IMG/VR virus record: IMGVR_UViG_3300012006_000002
Span: 1 to 64,000 of that record
From: a virus
Length of the DNA: 64,000 bases
Direction: 5' to 3' (one strand)
Notes under the pieces: model-generated
The model's input: the letters and a program-made list of their open reading frames with translations, nothing else
What the model was told of the DNA's origin: nothing
Databases searched by the model: none
Program-made: the position numbers and the translations under genes
Part shown: positions 34,568 to 44,426 of the stretch, one piece after another
How the letters are laid out: the number at the start of each line of letters is the position of its first letter
Numbering within the stretch: position 1 is the first letter of the stretch

Positions 34568-37399
34568 ATGGTAGAATCATATGGCTTTCGACTTTTAACT
34601 CAAGAAGAAATCATGTCAAAAATGGCTAGGTATTTATCTGGTCATACTGAATTTATTAATGATTTTAATGAAGGCAGTGTTACCAGATCTTTACTAGAAT
34701 CTATTTCGCAAGAAATGTTTCGACAGAATTTGACATATGCCCAAGGTATAATGGAATCTGTTCGATCATCTCTTAAGCAAACTTTTAATCAACCACTTCT
34801 TGAGGCATCCAAATCTTACGGGTCTCTTCTTTTAAAAAGAAAACTTTTACCTCCTCCTGCTGACTTAATTGCTGTTCGTCCAACGTTGTCATCTACTGAT
34901 GGCTTTAATACAAGAATTAGCGTCGAGGGATGGATAAATGGATCAGAATTTGAAATCAAAACTATTACCGCTCCAGCTTCCTCTGTTGATTATCCAAATC
35001 CTGCTTCTATCTTAACCAATTCTGTTTTTATTGGAATGAATATTTATTGCAGTACAGATACAGTATCTTCAGACACGCAAATTGCTGAATTTATTACCGG
35101 TACTGGTGGAACCGGAAAATATAAATTATCAAATGGATTAAACACTATAGGATCTCTTCAATCTCCAAAAACATTCATCTTGTATGGAACAGTTTGTGGT
35201 CCAGTGGATTTAGCAATTACAGCAACTGACGCTACGGCTGCATCTGCATCACTGATTGCTGGATCAGCAACTTATTATTGGAGCATGACAACAGTTTATG
35301 GGTCAAAAGAATCTGTGGCAACATCGCCTATATCTGCGTACTTGACCGCACCATCCACAGTAACATTAAGATGGACTTGGGATGCTCTGGCAACAGAGTA
35401 TTATGTTTATAGATCAACTAGTAAATATATGTTTAATTCTATTGCTTGGAAAATTACTAATCCAGCAACATCTAGCACTGGATATGTTACCACTACCGAC
35501 ATAAGTACCAATCTCACGAAACGCCTTTGGCCCGGAAGTGCTTTATGTTATGCTGTAACATCAGTAAATGTAACATTGGGAGTTGTTGCAGAAAGTGCCG
35601 GTAATTCAGTACTTGCATTTCCTACTAAATCAAGTTGTGCGTATTCTTGGCCTATTGTTGAATCTACTGATTCGTTATCTGCTGTTCAGTCATATCAAAT
35701 TTACAGATCTGATTATGATTATTCTGTTTTACCTACTGGAGAAATTAACGCTACTCCTATTCTTGGAGGCTCTTTAACCAACGGTTTTACTTACTATTAT
35801 AAAGTTACAGCGCTAACTGGAATTGCAGAAGGATGTCCTTCTGATTATTATGGAACATTTACTGCGGATGCAACATATAAATCTGCATATGTTTCTTGGT
35901 CTTCATCAGTTGGTGCAATTGGATACAGAATTTATAGATCAACTAATGCATCTTTTCCTTCCTCCGCAATTGATTTTTATGATTATTATTCTAGCAATAC
36001 TTTTTTTATTGATGATAATACCAAATTTTCAACAGGGGGCGCATCTTTACCGTTTTCACGATTAATTGCCATTTATCCTTCATCGCAAAATTTAAAACTT
36101 AATGATACAACTTATACTCCATCTCTTCTTGATTGTGGAATTATAGGATATGCAACTACTACCGGAAAAAGCAGAATTCCTCCTTTTAATTCATCCGCTT
36201 TTTCGGTAAGTGGCCCGTTGGATATTCCTGCAGGAACACAATTTTCTATTCCTAGCACTCAGCAATTTTATACCCTAAAATCTTCATATACTATGCCTGC
36301 CTCATCAACTTCCATATCCGTCATTGTTGAATCTGATTTGTATGGAATTTCATCAAATACTCCAGAAAATACTATTACAAATGTTGTTTCACCTTTATAC
36401 GGAATTGATACAGTTACAAATCCTGCTGCATTTATTAATGGCAGAAATCATGAATCTGAAGAAGAATGGAGAATACGATTTAGTCAAACTTTGGCAAAAT
36501 TATCCAGAGGCACAATTGATTCTATTTCGTATGGAGTTCTTTCTGCCAATCTTACAGATACAAATGGATATATTTATGAATCAGTAAAAAAATCTTTTGT
36601 TTATGAGCCTTCCACAAATGTTGTGAATGTATACATTCATAATGGATCATCAGTCTCTCAATCCAGTCCTGAATTATTAGCTAAAGTTCAATCAATTATT
36701 AATGGATATATTGACACCTCCGGAAATGAAATTGCCGGATATAAACCGGCAGGCATTCCAGTTACTGCATACGCTGCAAATATTCAACTACAATCTGTAT
36801 CTGCCAATATAGTCACTAGCTCCGGATATCCACTATCTATTGTTTCTGAATCAGTTCGAAGAGAAATTGTTTCGTATTTTGATTCACTACAAATAAGCAA
36901 CGGATTATCCACTCCCTCAATTACTAGTGTAACTTGCGCTACATCGGGAAATTCATCATATAACTACAAAATTGTTGGATTTGACTCTTTTGGAAATTAC
37001 ACATATCCATCTCCTATTTTTACAGTAGATAATGCCAGTTCAAATATTGCCAGTCCCGGAAATGTTATTACTTTTTATAATAGCAACCCGTATATAAAAT
37101 ATTACGACATTTTGCGATGGACGGGCAATTCATGGGGACTTGTTGCAACTGTTTCGTCTACAGTTTCCAGCAATACTATTATTTATACAGATAACGTTGT
37201 CACTCTTGCTGATTATATTTTTTCCACTACTGCTGGTTCTGCTAATTTTTATTCGGATACATTAATTTCTCGTATTTTAAAAATAAACGGAATTTTGTCA
37301 GTTACTTTATATGTTCCAAGTTCATTAGGAACTCATCAGGATTATATAGAACCTACACTTGGCAGCATTCTTGTTCTAGGAAAAGTATTGGTGAAATAA
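34568..37399 (+). CDS. Baseplate J-like protein with FN3-like insertions
   Basis: A 943-residue protein. The N-terminus has the family pattern DFNEGSVTRSLLESISQEMF. The baseplate J core is at residues of about 590-790 (SPLYGIDTVTNPAAFINGRN, ESEEEWRIRFSQTLAKLSRG, ISYGVLSANLT, AGYKPAGIPVTAYAANIQL, ESVRREIVSYF). Residues of about 225-465 hold three FN3-like repeats (ATYYWSMTTVYGSKESVATS, ATEYYVYRSTSKYMF; LTNGFTYYYKVTALTGIAEG, AIGYRIYRSTN) and a fourth near 815-880. The start is ATG 34568 or 34613; no ribosome site decides it. It belongs to the gp6/gpJ family that forms the baseplate wedge ring. Confidence 0.85.
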   Translation: MVESYGFRLLTQEEIMSKMARYLSGHTEFINDFNEGSVTRSLLESISQEMFRQNLTYAQGIMESVRSSLKQTFNQPLLEASKSYGSLLLKRKLLPPPADLIAVRPTLSSTDGFNTRISVEGWINGSEFEIKTITAPASSVDYPNPASILTNSVFIGMNIYCSTDTVSSDTQIAEFITGTGGTGKYKLSNGLNTIGSLQSPKTFILYGTVCGPVDLAITATDATAASASLIAGSATYYWSMTTVYGSKESVATSPISAYLTAPSTVTLRWTWDALATEYYVYRSTSKYMFNSIAWKITNPATSSTGYVTTTDISTNLTKRLWPGSALCYAVTSVNVTLGVVAESAGNSVLAFPTKSSCAYSWPIVESTDSLSAVQSYQIYRSDYDYSVLPTGEINATPILGGSLTNGFTYYYKVTALTGIAEGCPSDYYGTFTADATYKSAYVSWSSSVGAIGYRIYRSTNASFPSSAIDFYDYYSSNTFFIDDNTKFSTGGASLPFSRLIAIYPSSQNLKLNDTTYTPSLLDCGIIGYATTTGKSRIPPFNSSAFSVSGPLDIPAGTQFSIPSTQQFYTLKSSYTMPASSTSISVIVESDLYGISSNTPENTITNVVSPLYGIDTVTNPAAFINGRNHESEEEWRIRFSQTLAKLSRGTIDSISYGVLSANLTDTNGYIYESVKKSFVYEPSTNVVNVYIHNGSSVSQSSPELLAKVQSIINGYIDTSGNEIAGYKPAGIPVTAYAANIQLQSVSANIVTSSGYPLSIVSESVRREIVSYFDSLQISNGLSTPSITSVTCATSGNSSYNYKIVGFDSFGNYTYPSPIFTVDNASSNIASPGNVITFYNSNPYIKYYDILRWTGNSWGLVATVSSTVSSNTIIYTDNVVTLADYIFSTTAGSANFYSDTLISRILKINGILSVTLYVPSSLGTHQDYIEPTLGSILVLGKVLVK

Positions 37400-37403
37400 C
37401 ATA

Positions 37404-39011
37404 ATGTCAAATCCTTCTACTTTATCTGAAGATACTAGCATTATTCAAAGATTATTTGAACAACTGCCATCTGCTTTTTCTCGTGAAGAAGAACCCAGAG
37501 ATATTCTTACTTTTTCTTTTGTAGACTCAACAAACACTATTTTTTCACAATCTACCTCCTCATCGTTCATTTCCTTTTCAATAAAAGATTTTGTTTTGAA
37601 TATTTCCTCAAATATTGTGTATATTGAATCAGAACATCTTGATTTATCACAATTCACATTTGATTCATTATCTAATTATTTTAATTACAAATATTTTTAT
37701 CAAGGATTAAAATGCACTATTTCTTCTCAGTATGCTTTTACTGATTCCAATCTTCCCGCAACCATGCTGTGCGAGGGAGGATATTTTTTAACTGGCCCTT
37801 TTTCCACTTCTTCTTCTCTTACAATATCTCGATTTACAAGTAATAATTTTTCATTAATTTCATCATTAGCGTTATCACTGCTTGACAATAATAAAAAAAT
37901 GACTTCAACTCTGGGTCAAATTGATCTTCGTGTAGCATCCGGCTACTGGCTGGATTATTGGGGTCATTTGCTAGGAATTGATAGAAATACTACGGATATT
38001 GAAAATGATGATCAATATAGATTAAGAATACAATTTCAATCTCTTGGTGTGCGATCAACAAATTTGGGGATTCAAAAAGCTGTCTCTACATCTGTGCAGC
38101 GAAAGTGTTTTGTTTCTGATGGCGGTAAACCATATGTTTTTAGTGGATCTTATACAAGTTCTGCAAATACTCCACTTCCAAGTATTGGAACAATTTATCC
38201 TTCTTATTTATGGATATCGACCGCAACTTCTTTAACGTCTACTACCACTGTTGGCAGTATTAGAAAGAACTCCGTCGAATCTACTGCTGTTTCACTAGGA
38301 ATTCCTATGATTAGCACAACTGCAGGTTTGAACACAGTTGTTTTTAGCAGTGTTTCATCTACCTTTGTTGATTTTTTTAAAGTTGGGGCCATCATTGATG
38401 GATATAAATTAATAGTGCCAGATGGCACTACTGCTGCATTTGAAGTTGGAAAAACATATACTGTTATTGCTCTGCCCAGCAACAATCCGCAACAAGCACT
38501 TCGGTCTGTTGCAGGTTTTGATCCCGCAAATAGTGCAATTACTTTTACAACAAATGCGATTTATTTATCCACAACAAATGTTCTGGCAAGCAGAATCCCT
38601 GTTGCCACAATAGGATCATCTTTTGTGGCAGCAAATACCGGAACAACTGCGACAAATAACAACTATTCTCTTGCTGGAGGAAAATTTGAACTCAATCCTT
38701 TTCCAGATAATTGTTATATTACCAACCTTACTGTGTCTAATACATCTGACTCAACCTCAAAAAATATTACTGTAACATTATCGAATAAACTTCTTTATAC
38801 ACTAGAAAGTGTAATTGTAAATATTTATGCACCACAGTGGTCAATTCCTTCCGAAAAACTTGGACCCACAACTGGGTCGGGAACATTTGCGGTGAGAATA
38901 CAATTAAATAGCAACGAAACAACACTCCCTCAACCTGTTATTTCTGCGGCTACTTCCGCAATTAATGCGTGGCGACCTGCGGGAATGCCTTATGTGATAC
39001 AATCATACTAA
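37404..39011 (+). CDS. Tail protein I-like baseplate component
   Basis: A 535-residue protein 4 bases after baseplate J. Residues of about 165-215 hold STLGQIDLRVASGYWLDYWG, HLLGIDRNTTDIENDDQYRL, the gpI-like signature ('aSG.WLD.wG.llGi.R....d..YR.ri'). The C-terminal 60 residues (LGPTTGSGTFAVRIQLNSNE, AINAWRPAGMPYVIQSY) are also typical of a wedge protein that joins baseplate to fibres. The N-terminal 160 residues are Ser-rich and unlike the family, with many Phe and Ile. It sits between baseplate J and the long fibre, in the expected order J-I-fibre. Confidence 0.75.
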   Translation: MSNPSTLSEDTSIIQRLFEQLPSAFSREEEPRDILTFSFVDSTNTIFSQSTSSSFISFSIKDFVLNISSNIVYIESEHLDLSQFTFDSLSNYFNYKYFYQGLKCTISSQYAFTDSNLPATMLCEGGYFLTGPFSTSSSLTISRFTSNNFSLISSLALSLLDNNKKMTSTLGQIDLRVASGYWLDYWGHLLGIDRNTTDIENDDQYRLRIQFQSLGVRSTNLGIQKAVSTSVQRKCFVSDGGKPYVFSGSYTSSANTPLPSIGTIYPSYLWISTATSLTSTTTVGSIRKNSVESTAVSLGIPMISTTAGLNTVVFSSVSSTFVDFFKVGAIIDGYKLIVPDGTTAAFEVGKTYTVIALPSNNPQQALRSVAGFDPANSAITFTTNAIYLSTTNVLASRIPVATIGSSFVAANTGTTATNNNYSLAGGKFELNPFPDNCYITNLTVSNTSDSTSKNITVTLSNKLLYTLESVIVNIYAPQWSIPSEKLGPTTGSGTFAVRIQLNSNETTLPQPVISAATSAINAWRPAGMPYVIQSY

Positions 39012-39023
39012 TGGAGAATAAAC

Positions 39024-42000
39024 GTGAAGCCAAGTAATCCATATTTAGGGGCATTGCCATTACGAACCAGTAGAATTTCCAGCATTGATGTTGATGGAAA
39101 AGCTTGGGATTCCGTTCTTTTTCAACAATCAAAATCTATTCTTGATTTTGATTTAAATGTAATGCAGAGAATTTTGCAAGAAAATATTGCACAATTATCA
39201 AGATCAATATTTTATTCTGGATTTACTCGTTCATCTTCATTAACTGCAGATAGCAATAATGTTTATCTTGCCGTATCAAGAATCAATGCTCTTGGAAATA
39301 TCATCAGACTTATTGATACAAATGGTACTGATGGAAGAATTTCTATTCCAATATCTTATACAACCAATGTAAATACATCTCAGTATTCAAGAATTTTTTT
39401 ATGGATTGAAATCTGGTTTCAGGAAATTATTCCGACAACTATTTCTGAATCTTTTGACGGATCATCGCCGGTTGAATTTAAATCTTCTGTTATTCCTTAT
39501 GGAGGAGGAGTTCAAAATAATTCAACTTTAACAAACGAATTATATGATCCAACATTTGGATCTGAAACAACTCGCAGAATTCAAACAAGATGGAGAATTC
39601 GTCAAACTCCAGCAATAGATCCTACTCCAGTAGTTGCAGAAGCTTCTTCAATTAGCGTGACGGCAAATCAAAGCGGAGCATCTGGAACTATTGTAGTTCC
39701 AAATCCAACGAATCTATCTGGAACGATTACTGCAGCAGGAAACACCGTAAAAATGTACGGTGTTAATACAAGCGCTTTATATCCAAAAATGATTCTTGTT
39801 CAAACAAATACCACCGGGGGGAATTTTGGCAGCGCTACAGCCGGAACAACAGCCACTATTGTATCGGTTGATAAGCTTGATGGAGGGTCCACCCCAGCAG
39901 GGGTCATCACCATCAAGGCAAATGGAACATCATCTTGCGCTGTTGGATCCGTATCTTTTACGACCTCAGGATATATGCACGGCACAACATTTGTGGTTCC
40001 TCCTTTGGGATCTCAAAAACTTATTACTGCAAATACTACGTATGGATTTCCTTCAGAAACAACACTTGGAAGTAAAACAGTGTTTGGCGTTGACCAAGCA
40101 AGATCCGATTCATATAATATTAATTTTGCGAATAATGTTTCGTATGTTTCTTCCAGACTTTCCGGCATTACTGTCGCGGCATCATCCGTAAGCACAGCTA
40201 CACTTTACGACACGTATGCGTATAAATTATCTTACTCTTACACTGATATATCTGAAAATGAATCACTAGCAAGCATGACTTCCAACACTGTTTCAAATTT
40301 TGCTGGAAATCTTGCGAATACAGGTTTGGCAAGTACTACTTATTCTAACAAGATTACTTGGACCGCATCCACGTCAGCTAAACAATACTATATTTATCGC
40401 AATATTTTTCGTGGTCAAATTACAAGCATTGCTGGCAACAGCACTACTGGAGCAGTATATACACTAGCGAATACAAATTCCTATGCGTTACCAATTGGAA
40501 CTAAAGTAACGACTACTGGAGCATCCGTCAGTAACTATAATGTTACTGATGGAATTGTTACTGCATCTACTACAAATACTTTTACTATTGGTAGCATTAC
40601 TATTACCACCTCTACTACCGTAACTAACGGTGTGGCAAAACCAGATTCACTTCCGTTTTCCTCCGCGCAACTTATTGATACTATTATTCTTTCGGCACCA
40701 GCGACAACAAATTCTGCAGGAGTTGTTGCTAGTGGCATGACTGCAACAATTCCTGCATCTGCTACTTCAGTAACACAAAGTAATTCAGCAGCACTTCTTA
40801 ATGCAGCAGGTACAGGTTCTTTGTATTCTTTGACCGGAATTAATACAACTCTTCTCAAGCCGGGAATGATCATATCTTCTACTTCTAAAATTAATTCAGG
40901 AACTCACAGAATTCTCTCCATTACCACCTCTTCTTCAACAAACGGAACGGTGCTTTGCTATGGAACTTCTGCTCCTACTACTACTGGTTCCACTGCGACA
41001 ATTACTGATCTTTCGGTAAGTGTAGACGCCAACACTCCGGTATATTACGATAATATTAACAGTTTTTCAGAATCGCCATTTACCAAACCTTCAACAATAA
41101 CAGTTCAGGCGGTCTATCCTACAAATGTTGCTCCTTTTGAGACCATATCCGGAAGCGGTGGGGATCCCCGAGTATTTGCTCAGGGCGGCCGTATTGAGGT
41201 TATACTTACCGGATCTATTAGCGCCAGTGGCGTACTTACAGTTGCTGCATTAAATACTAATGGATATTTGCAAGTTGGACAACGAATAACCGGAATTGGT
41301 GTTCCCGATAATGTTTTTATTACTGGAATAACAACGGCTTTTAGTAGTAGTGGCAACGGAACTTATACGGTATCTGGAATTTCATCAGCTATTTCATCCA
41401 CTACTTTATATGCTTGGTTTACTCCTTCTAAAACTTTTCAGCGATCAAGCAAAGTTACCGGCTTTACGGAATTATATGATCCTTATGTGTACGTTGCTGG
41501 AGATGGAAGTTCTTCAGATGCGTCAGTTCTTAACACTGTTGATGGACGAGTATATGGTTTGCCTTTGGCATATGTATACAAAGACGACTCATCAGTTGTT
41601 TTAACTGATTTGCGAAATGTAATAAATTCATTAAATACCGGAACCATAAATGCCACTACGGACATCACTACGACAAATCCGATTTCTGGACTTGCCCTGC
41701 GACTTGCTGCGTCAAGTACCGGAACATCGCTGACTGTTTCTGGGGGCGGATCAACGAACGCAGACCTTTCCTTAACGCCAAAAGGCTCCGGAGTTGTTTC
41801 AGTGGCTACCAGCCTTGCCGTTCCGGCCGGAACAGCAACATTGCCTTCGTATTCATTTGCGGGACAATCATCTACGGGTCTGTATTATTCTCTTTCTAGC
41901 GCTGGAGTAAGTCAAATTGGACTATCTGTCGGTGGAACACCTGTTGTTACTGTCAGCCCTTTATCAACTGTTTTTGCAAGTACTTTGACAAGTGCAGGCA

Positions 42001-43574
42001 TTGTCACAGGAACAGCTTTTTCTTCCACCGGACTAGAGGGCGGTTCAGCCGGAAGATATTTAGGGAGAACAAGCAACGGCGCTCCCTCTAACGGCACCTA
42101 CTCTATTGGCGATTATGTTGTTGATACTTCAGGATATGTTCGCGTTTATAATGGAACTGCGTGGATTATTGCTGGAGCTAATGCAGGAGACCCAAACACA
42201 TGGTCAGGTTTGCAAAGTTTTGTGAGATCAAGTCTCAACATAAGTTCAGCAGCAGACACTGTTGTAAACACGACCATTGGACCCGGATCTGCAACCATTG
42301 CTGCAGATTTAAGTCCTAATTATGTTTCTGGAGCAAGATTTGTATCTCCGACATATTCCAATAATGGCACTACAAAAACAATTGGATCTGCAGTAAACGT
42401 CGATATTGCAAATCTTCCCATTGCTGCAACAAATGTTTCTATTACAAATTCATATGGACTTCGTATTACGGGTACAGCAACAAACGCTACAAATGCCTAC
42501 AGTCTTTATGTATCGGGTTCTACTGGATCTACTTTGTCCTATGCAATGTATGTTGCAAGTGGATTATCGTATTTTGCTGATAACGTAACTATTGCAAAAA
42601 TTACTAAAATTACTGATAGCACTGATGCTACTAGCACAACTGCCGATGCTGCTCTTGTCATATCGGGTGGTCTTGCTGTTGCCAAGAAGCTTTATGCCGG
42701 TTCTTTGTACGGCCCGCTTATTGGAACCGTAGGTGCTGGGACAGGAAACGCTAACACGGGAGCGTTTACCACTCTAACTACTAGCGATACTACCGAAGCA
42801 ACAAATACTTCTACTGCCTCCGTTGCTATCACCGGAGGTCTTGCTGTTGCCAAGAAAATTTTTGCTAATCAGTTTAACGGCCCTCTTGTTGGAGCCGTCA
42901 CTGGAAATGTCACTGGAAATGTGACCGGATTGCAGACCTATACGATTGCAGCAGGCAGTACTGCCGACCTTATTTCCGCAACAATGGCTACAAGTGATTT
43001 TTTCAGGATTAGAGTAGGGGGAAGCGCTGATGCCGGTTATGCGGAAATAGCAACTGCTGATAATGGATCGGAACCAATACATGTCCGTCAGTATACTTGG
43101 GGGTATCTTAACGGAAGTTCTGGAGACACTGATTCATGGAAAAACCCAACCCGAACCGCTACTCTTCTTGATGCATCTGGAAACACTTCTTTTCCGGGAA
43201 CATTATCAGCAGACAAAATGAGCGGCGGTGCAGCACCACGTTGCTTTATTCCTGCCGGAGCATTTACATCACTTAACGCAACGTTGTCAACAGACACTAC
43301 TACTGGACAATATCAATGGACATTTGCTGCTGCAAATACTGCGTATGTATATTTAGTTGTTCCTGCAAACTACGGTGGAGGGACATGCTCGTTTACTATT
43401 CATGGCACTGCAACGGGTAATCTTACTGCAAAATATGGAACAACATCTGCTGCTGACACAACATTTACTTCAGGAGCAACAATACTAGTTGCTAGCACGG
43501 CATACTATATTAAATTAACATGTGCCGTATCACAAACGGCAACTTTGACAGGCATGTCAATTGTATTTGGATAA
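39024..43574 (+). CDS. Very long tail fibre protein (1516 residues)
   Basis: A long fibre beginning with GTG 39024 after ATGGAGAATAAAC. Residues 1-200 (YLGALPLRTSRISSIDVDGK, ILDFDLNVMQRILQENIAQL) differ from the repeats and probably attach to the baseplate. The body has FN3-like (YAYKLSYSYTDISENES, KITWTASTSAKQYYIYRNIF) and 'GRIEVILTGSISASGVLTVA ... GNGTYTVSG' modules, then fibre repeats (SLTPKGSGVVSVATSLAVP, STGLYYSLSSAGVSQIGLSV) and two similar segments with TTADAALVISGGLAVAKKLY and STASVAITGGLAVAKKIFAN. The end (FFRIRVGGSADAGYAEIATA, GMSIVFG) resembles 9329. It is the longest fibre in the window and lies directly after the wedge genes. Confidence 0.85.
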   Translation: MKPSNPYLGALPLRTSRISSIDVDGKAWDSVLFQQSKSILDFDLNVMQRILQENIAQLSRSIFYSGFTRSSSLTADSNNVYLAVSRINALGNIIRLIDTNGTDGRISIPISYTTNVNTSQYSRIFLWIEIWFQEIIPTTISESFDGSSPVEFKSSVIPYGGGVQNNSTLTNELYDPTFGSETTRRIQTRWRIRQTPAIDPTPVVAEASSISVTANQSGASGTIVVPNPTNLSGTITAAGNTVKMYGVNTSALYPKMILVQTNTTGGNFGSATAGTTATIVSVDKLDGGSTPAGVITIKANGTSSCAVGSVSFTTSGYMHGTTFVVPPLGSQKLITANTTYGFPSETTLGSKTVFGVDQARSDSYNINFANNVSYVSSRLSGITVAASSVSTATLYDTYAYKLSYSYTDISENESLASMTSNTVSNFAGNLANTGLASTTYSNKITWTASTSAKQYYIYRNIFRGQITSIAGNSTTGAVYTLANTNSYALPIGTKVTTTGASVSNYNVTDGIVTASTTNTFTIGSITITTSTTVTNGVAKPDSLPFSSAQLIDTIILSAPATTNSAGVVASGMTATIPASATSVTQSNSAALLNAAGTGSLYSLTGINTTLLKPGMIISSTSKINSGTHRILSITTSSSTNGTVLCYGTSAPTTTGSTATITDLSVSVDANTPVYYDNINSFSESPFTKPSTITVQAVYPTNVAPFETISGSGGDPRVFAQGGRIEVILTGSISASGVLTVAALNTNGYLQVGQRITGIGVPDNVFITGITTAFSSSGNGTYTVSGISSAISSTTLYAWFTPSKTFQRSSKVTGFTELYDPYVYVAGDGSSSDASVLNTVDGRVYGLPLAYVYKDDSSVVLTDLRNVINSLNTGTINATTDITTTNPISGLALRLAASSTGTSLTVSGGGSTNADLSLTPKGSGVVSVATSLAVPAGTATLPSYSFAGQSSTGLYYSLSSAGVSQIGLSVGGTPVVTVSPLSTVFASTLTSAGIVTGTAFSSTGLEGGSAGRYLGRTSNGAPSNGTYSIGDYVVDTSGYVRVYNGTAWIIAGANAGDPNTWSGLQSFVRSSLNISSAADTVVNTTIGPGSATIAADLSPNYVSGARFVSPTYSNNGTTKTIGSAVNVDIANLPIAATNVSITNSYGLRITGTATNATNAYSLYVSGSTGSTLSYAMYVASGLSYFADNVTIAKITKITDSTDATSTTADAALVISGGLAVAKKLYAGSLYGPLIGTVGAGTGNANTGAFTTLTTSDTTEATNTSTASVAITGGLAVAKKIFANQFNGPLVGAVTGNVTGNVTGLQTYTIAAGSTADLISATMATSDFFRIRVGGSADAGYAEIATADNGSEPIHVRQYTWGYLNGSSGDTDSWKNPTRTATLLDASGNTSFPGTLSADKMSGGAAPRCFIPAGAFTSLNATLSTDTTTGQYQWTFAAANTAYVYLVVPANYGGGTCSFTIHGTATGNLTAKYGTTSAADTTFTSGATILVASTAYYIKLTCAVSQTATLTGMSIVFG

Positions 43575-43589
43575 AAGGAAAATTTTTAA

Positions 43590-44426
43590 ATGCCATTTAA
43601 ATGGAAAGACAAAATTGTTAGTTTTGGAAGTTCAAGTAGTGATCTTGCTGTAAGTGCAGGAACTTCCTATACAATTCCAGCAAACACAACTTCTCATTGG
43701 GTCAATGCAACCATTTCGGGAAACCTCTACGTACATAGAACCGCAGATTTTAGAGTAAGTGGAACTTTGACTATTGGATCCACGGGAAATATAATTGCAG
43801 TAAACAATGTCGCGGGAGAATCTGGGTCAGGAACCGCTTATGCTGCAACGACGGCTGATGACACGTTGCCCGCTTCTTCTAACGGAGCGAACGGAACTGG
43901 TGCTGGTAAAAATTCTCTTAAAATTATGGCAAATAAACTTATAAATAATGGGACTATTAGTGCTAGTGCGGACTATAACAATACGAATAGCGGAACTGGA
44001 GCTAGTGGCGGATTCATATGGATTATTTCTCCTGATATTTCAGGAGGGGCAGGAATAAGGATAAGTTGCGATGGCGCTGAAGGAGGTCCAGCTTGGGCTA
44101 GTGAGAGATATTGCGTAGGCAATGGGGTGTGGTTTGCTAATTGTGCCGGTGGCGGTGATGGGTGCTATAATTATGGAGGCTCCGAATATGTGTCGGGAAC
44201 CTCCGGTAAACACAACTCCTCGTCGGAAGGAGAATACTGTGTTGGTGGCGGGTCTGGACCCAAAGGAACGTCAGGAACAGCTTCATCTATTCTCATCGTC
44301 ACTTCTAAGAATCCATCTGGAGGAACAGCAAGCAATCAAACAGTTTCTTTGGATACTACCATGAAAAGTTTGTCTCTTGGTACAATTCTTTGGTTTGAGG
44401 AAAATAAACAATGGAATACACCGTAA
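43590..44426 (+). CDS. Gly/Ser/Cys-rich tail-tip adhesin
   Basis: A 278-residue protein after AAAAGGAAAATTTTTAA. It has beta-helix-like repeats in the N-terminal half (ISGNLYVHRTADFRVSGTLT, IGSTGNIIAVNN, KLINNGTISASADYNN) and a Gly-rich second half with Cys residues (ISCDGAEGGPAWASERYCVG, FANCAGGGDGCYNYGGSEYV, GEYCVGGGSGPKG). Seven or so Cys in this segment are unusual for the fibre proteins here and could form disulphides or bind metal. Its position after a long fibre and its composition suggest a fibre-tip or adhesin protein. The last 16 bases overlap the following gene. Confidence 0.65.
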   Translation: MPFKWKDKIVSFGSSSSDLAVSAGTSYTIPANTTSHWVNATISGNLYVHRTADFRVSGTLTIGSTGNIIAVNNVAGESGSGTAYAATTADDTLPASSNGANGTGAGKNSLKIMANKLINNGTISASADYNNTNSGTGASGGFIWIISPDISGGAGIRISCDGAEGGPAWASERYCVGNGVWFANCAGGGDGCYNYGGSEYVSGTSGKHNSSSEGEYCVGGGSGPKGTSGTASSILIVTSKNPSGGTASNQTVSLDTTMKSLSLGTILWFEENKQWNTP

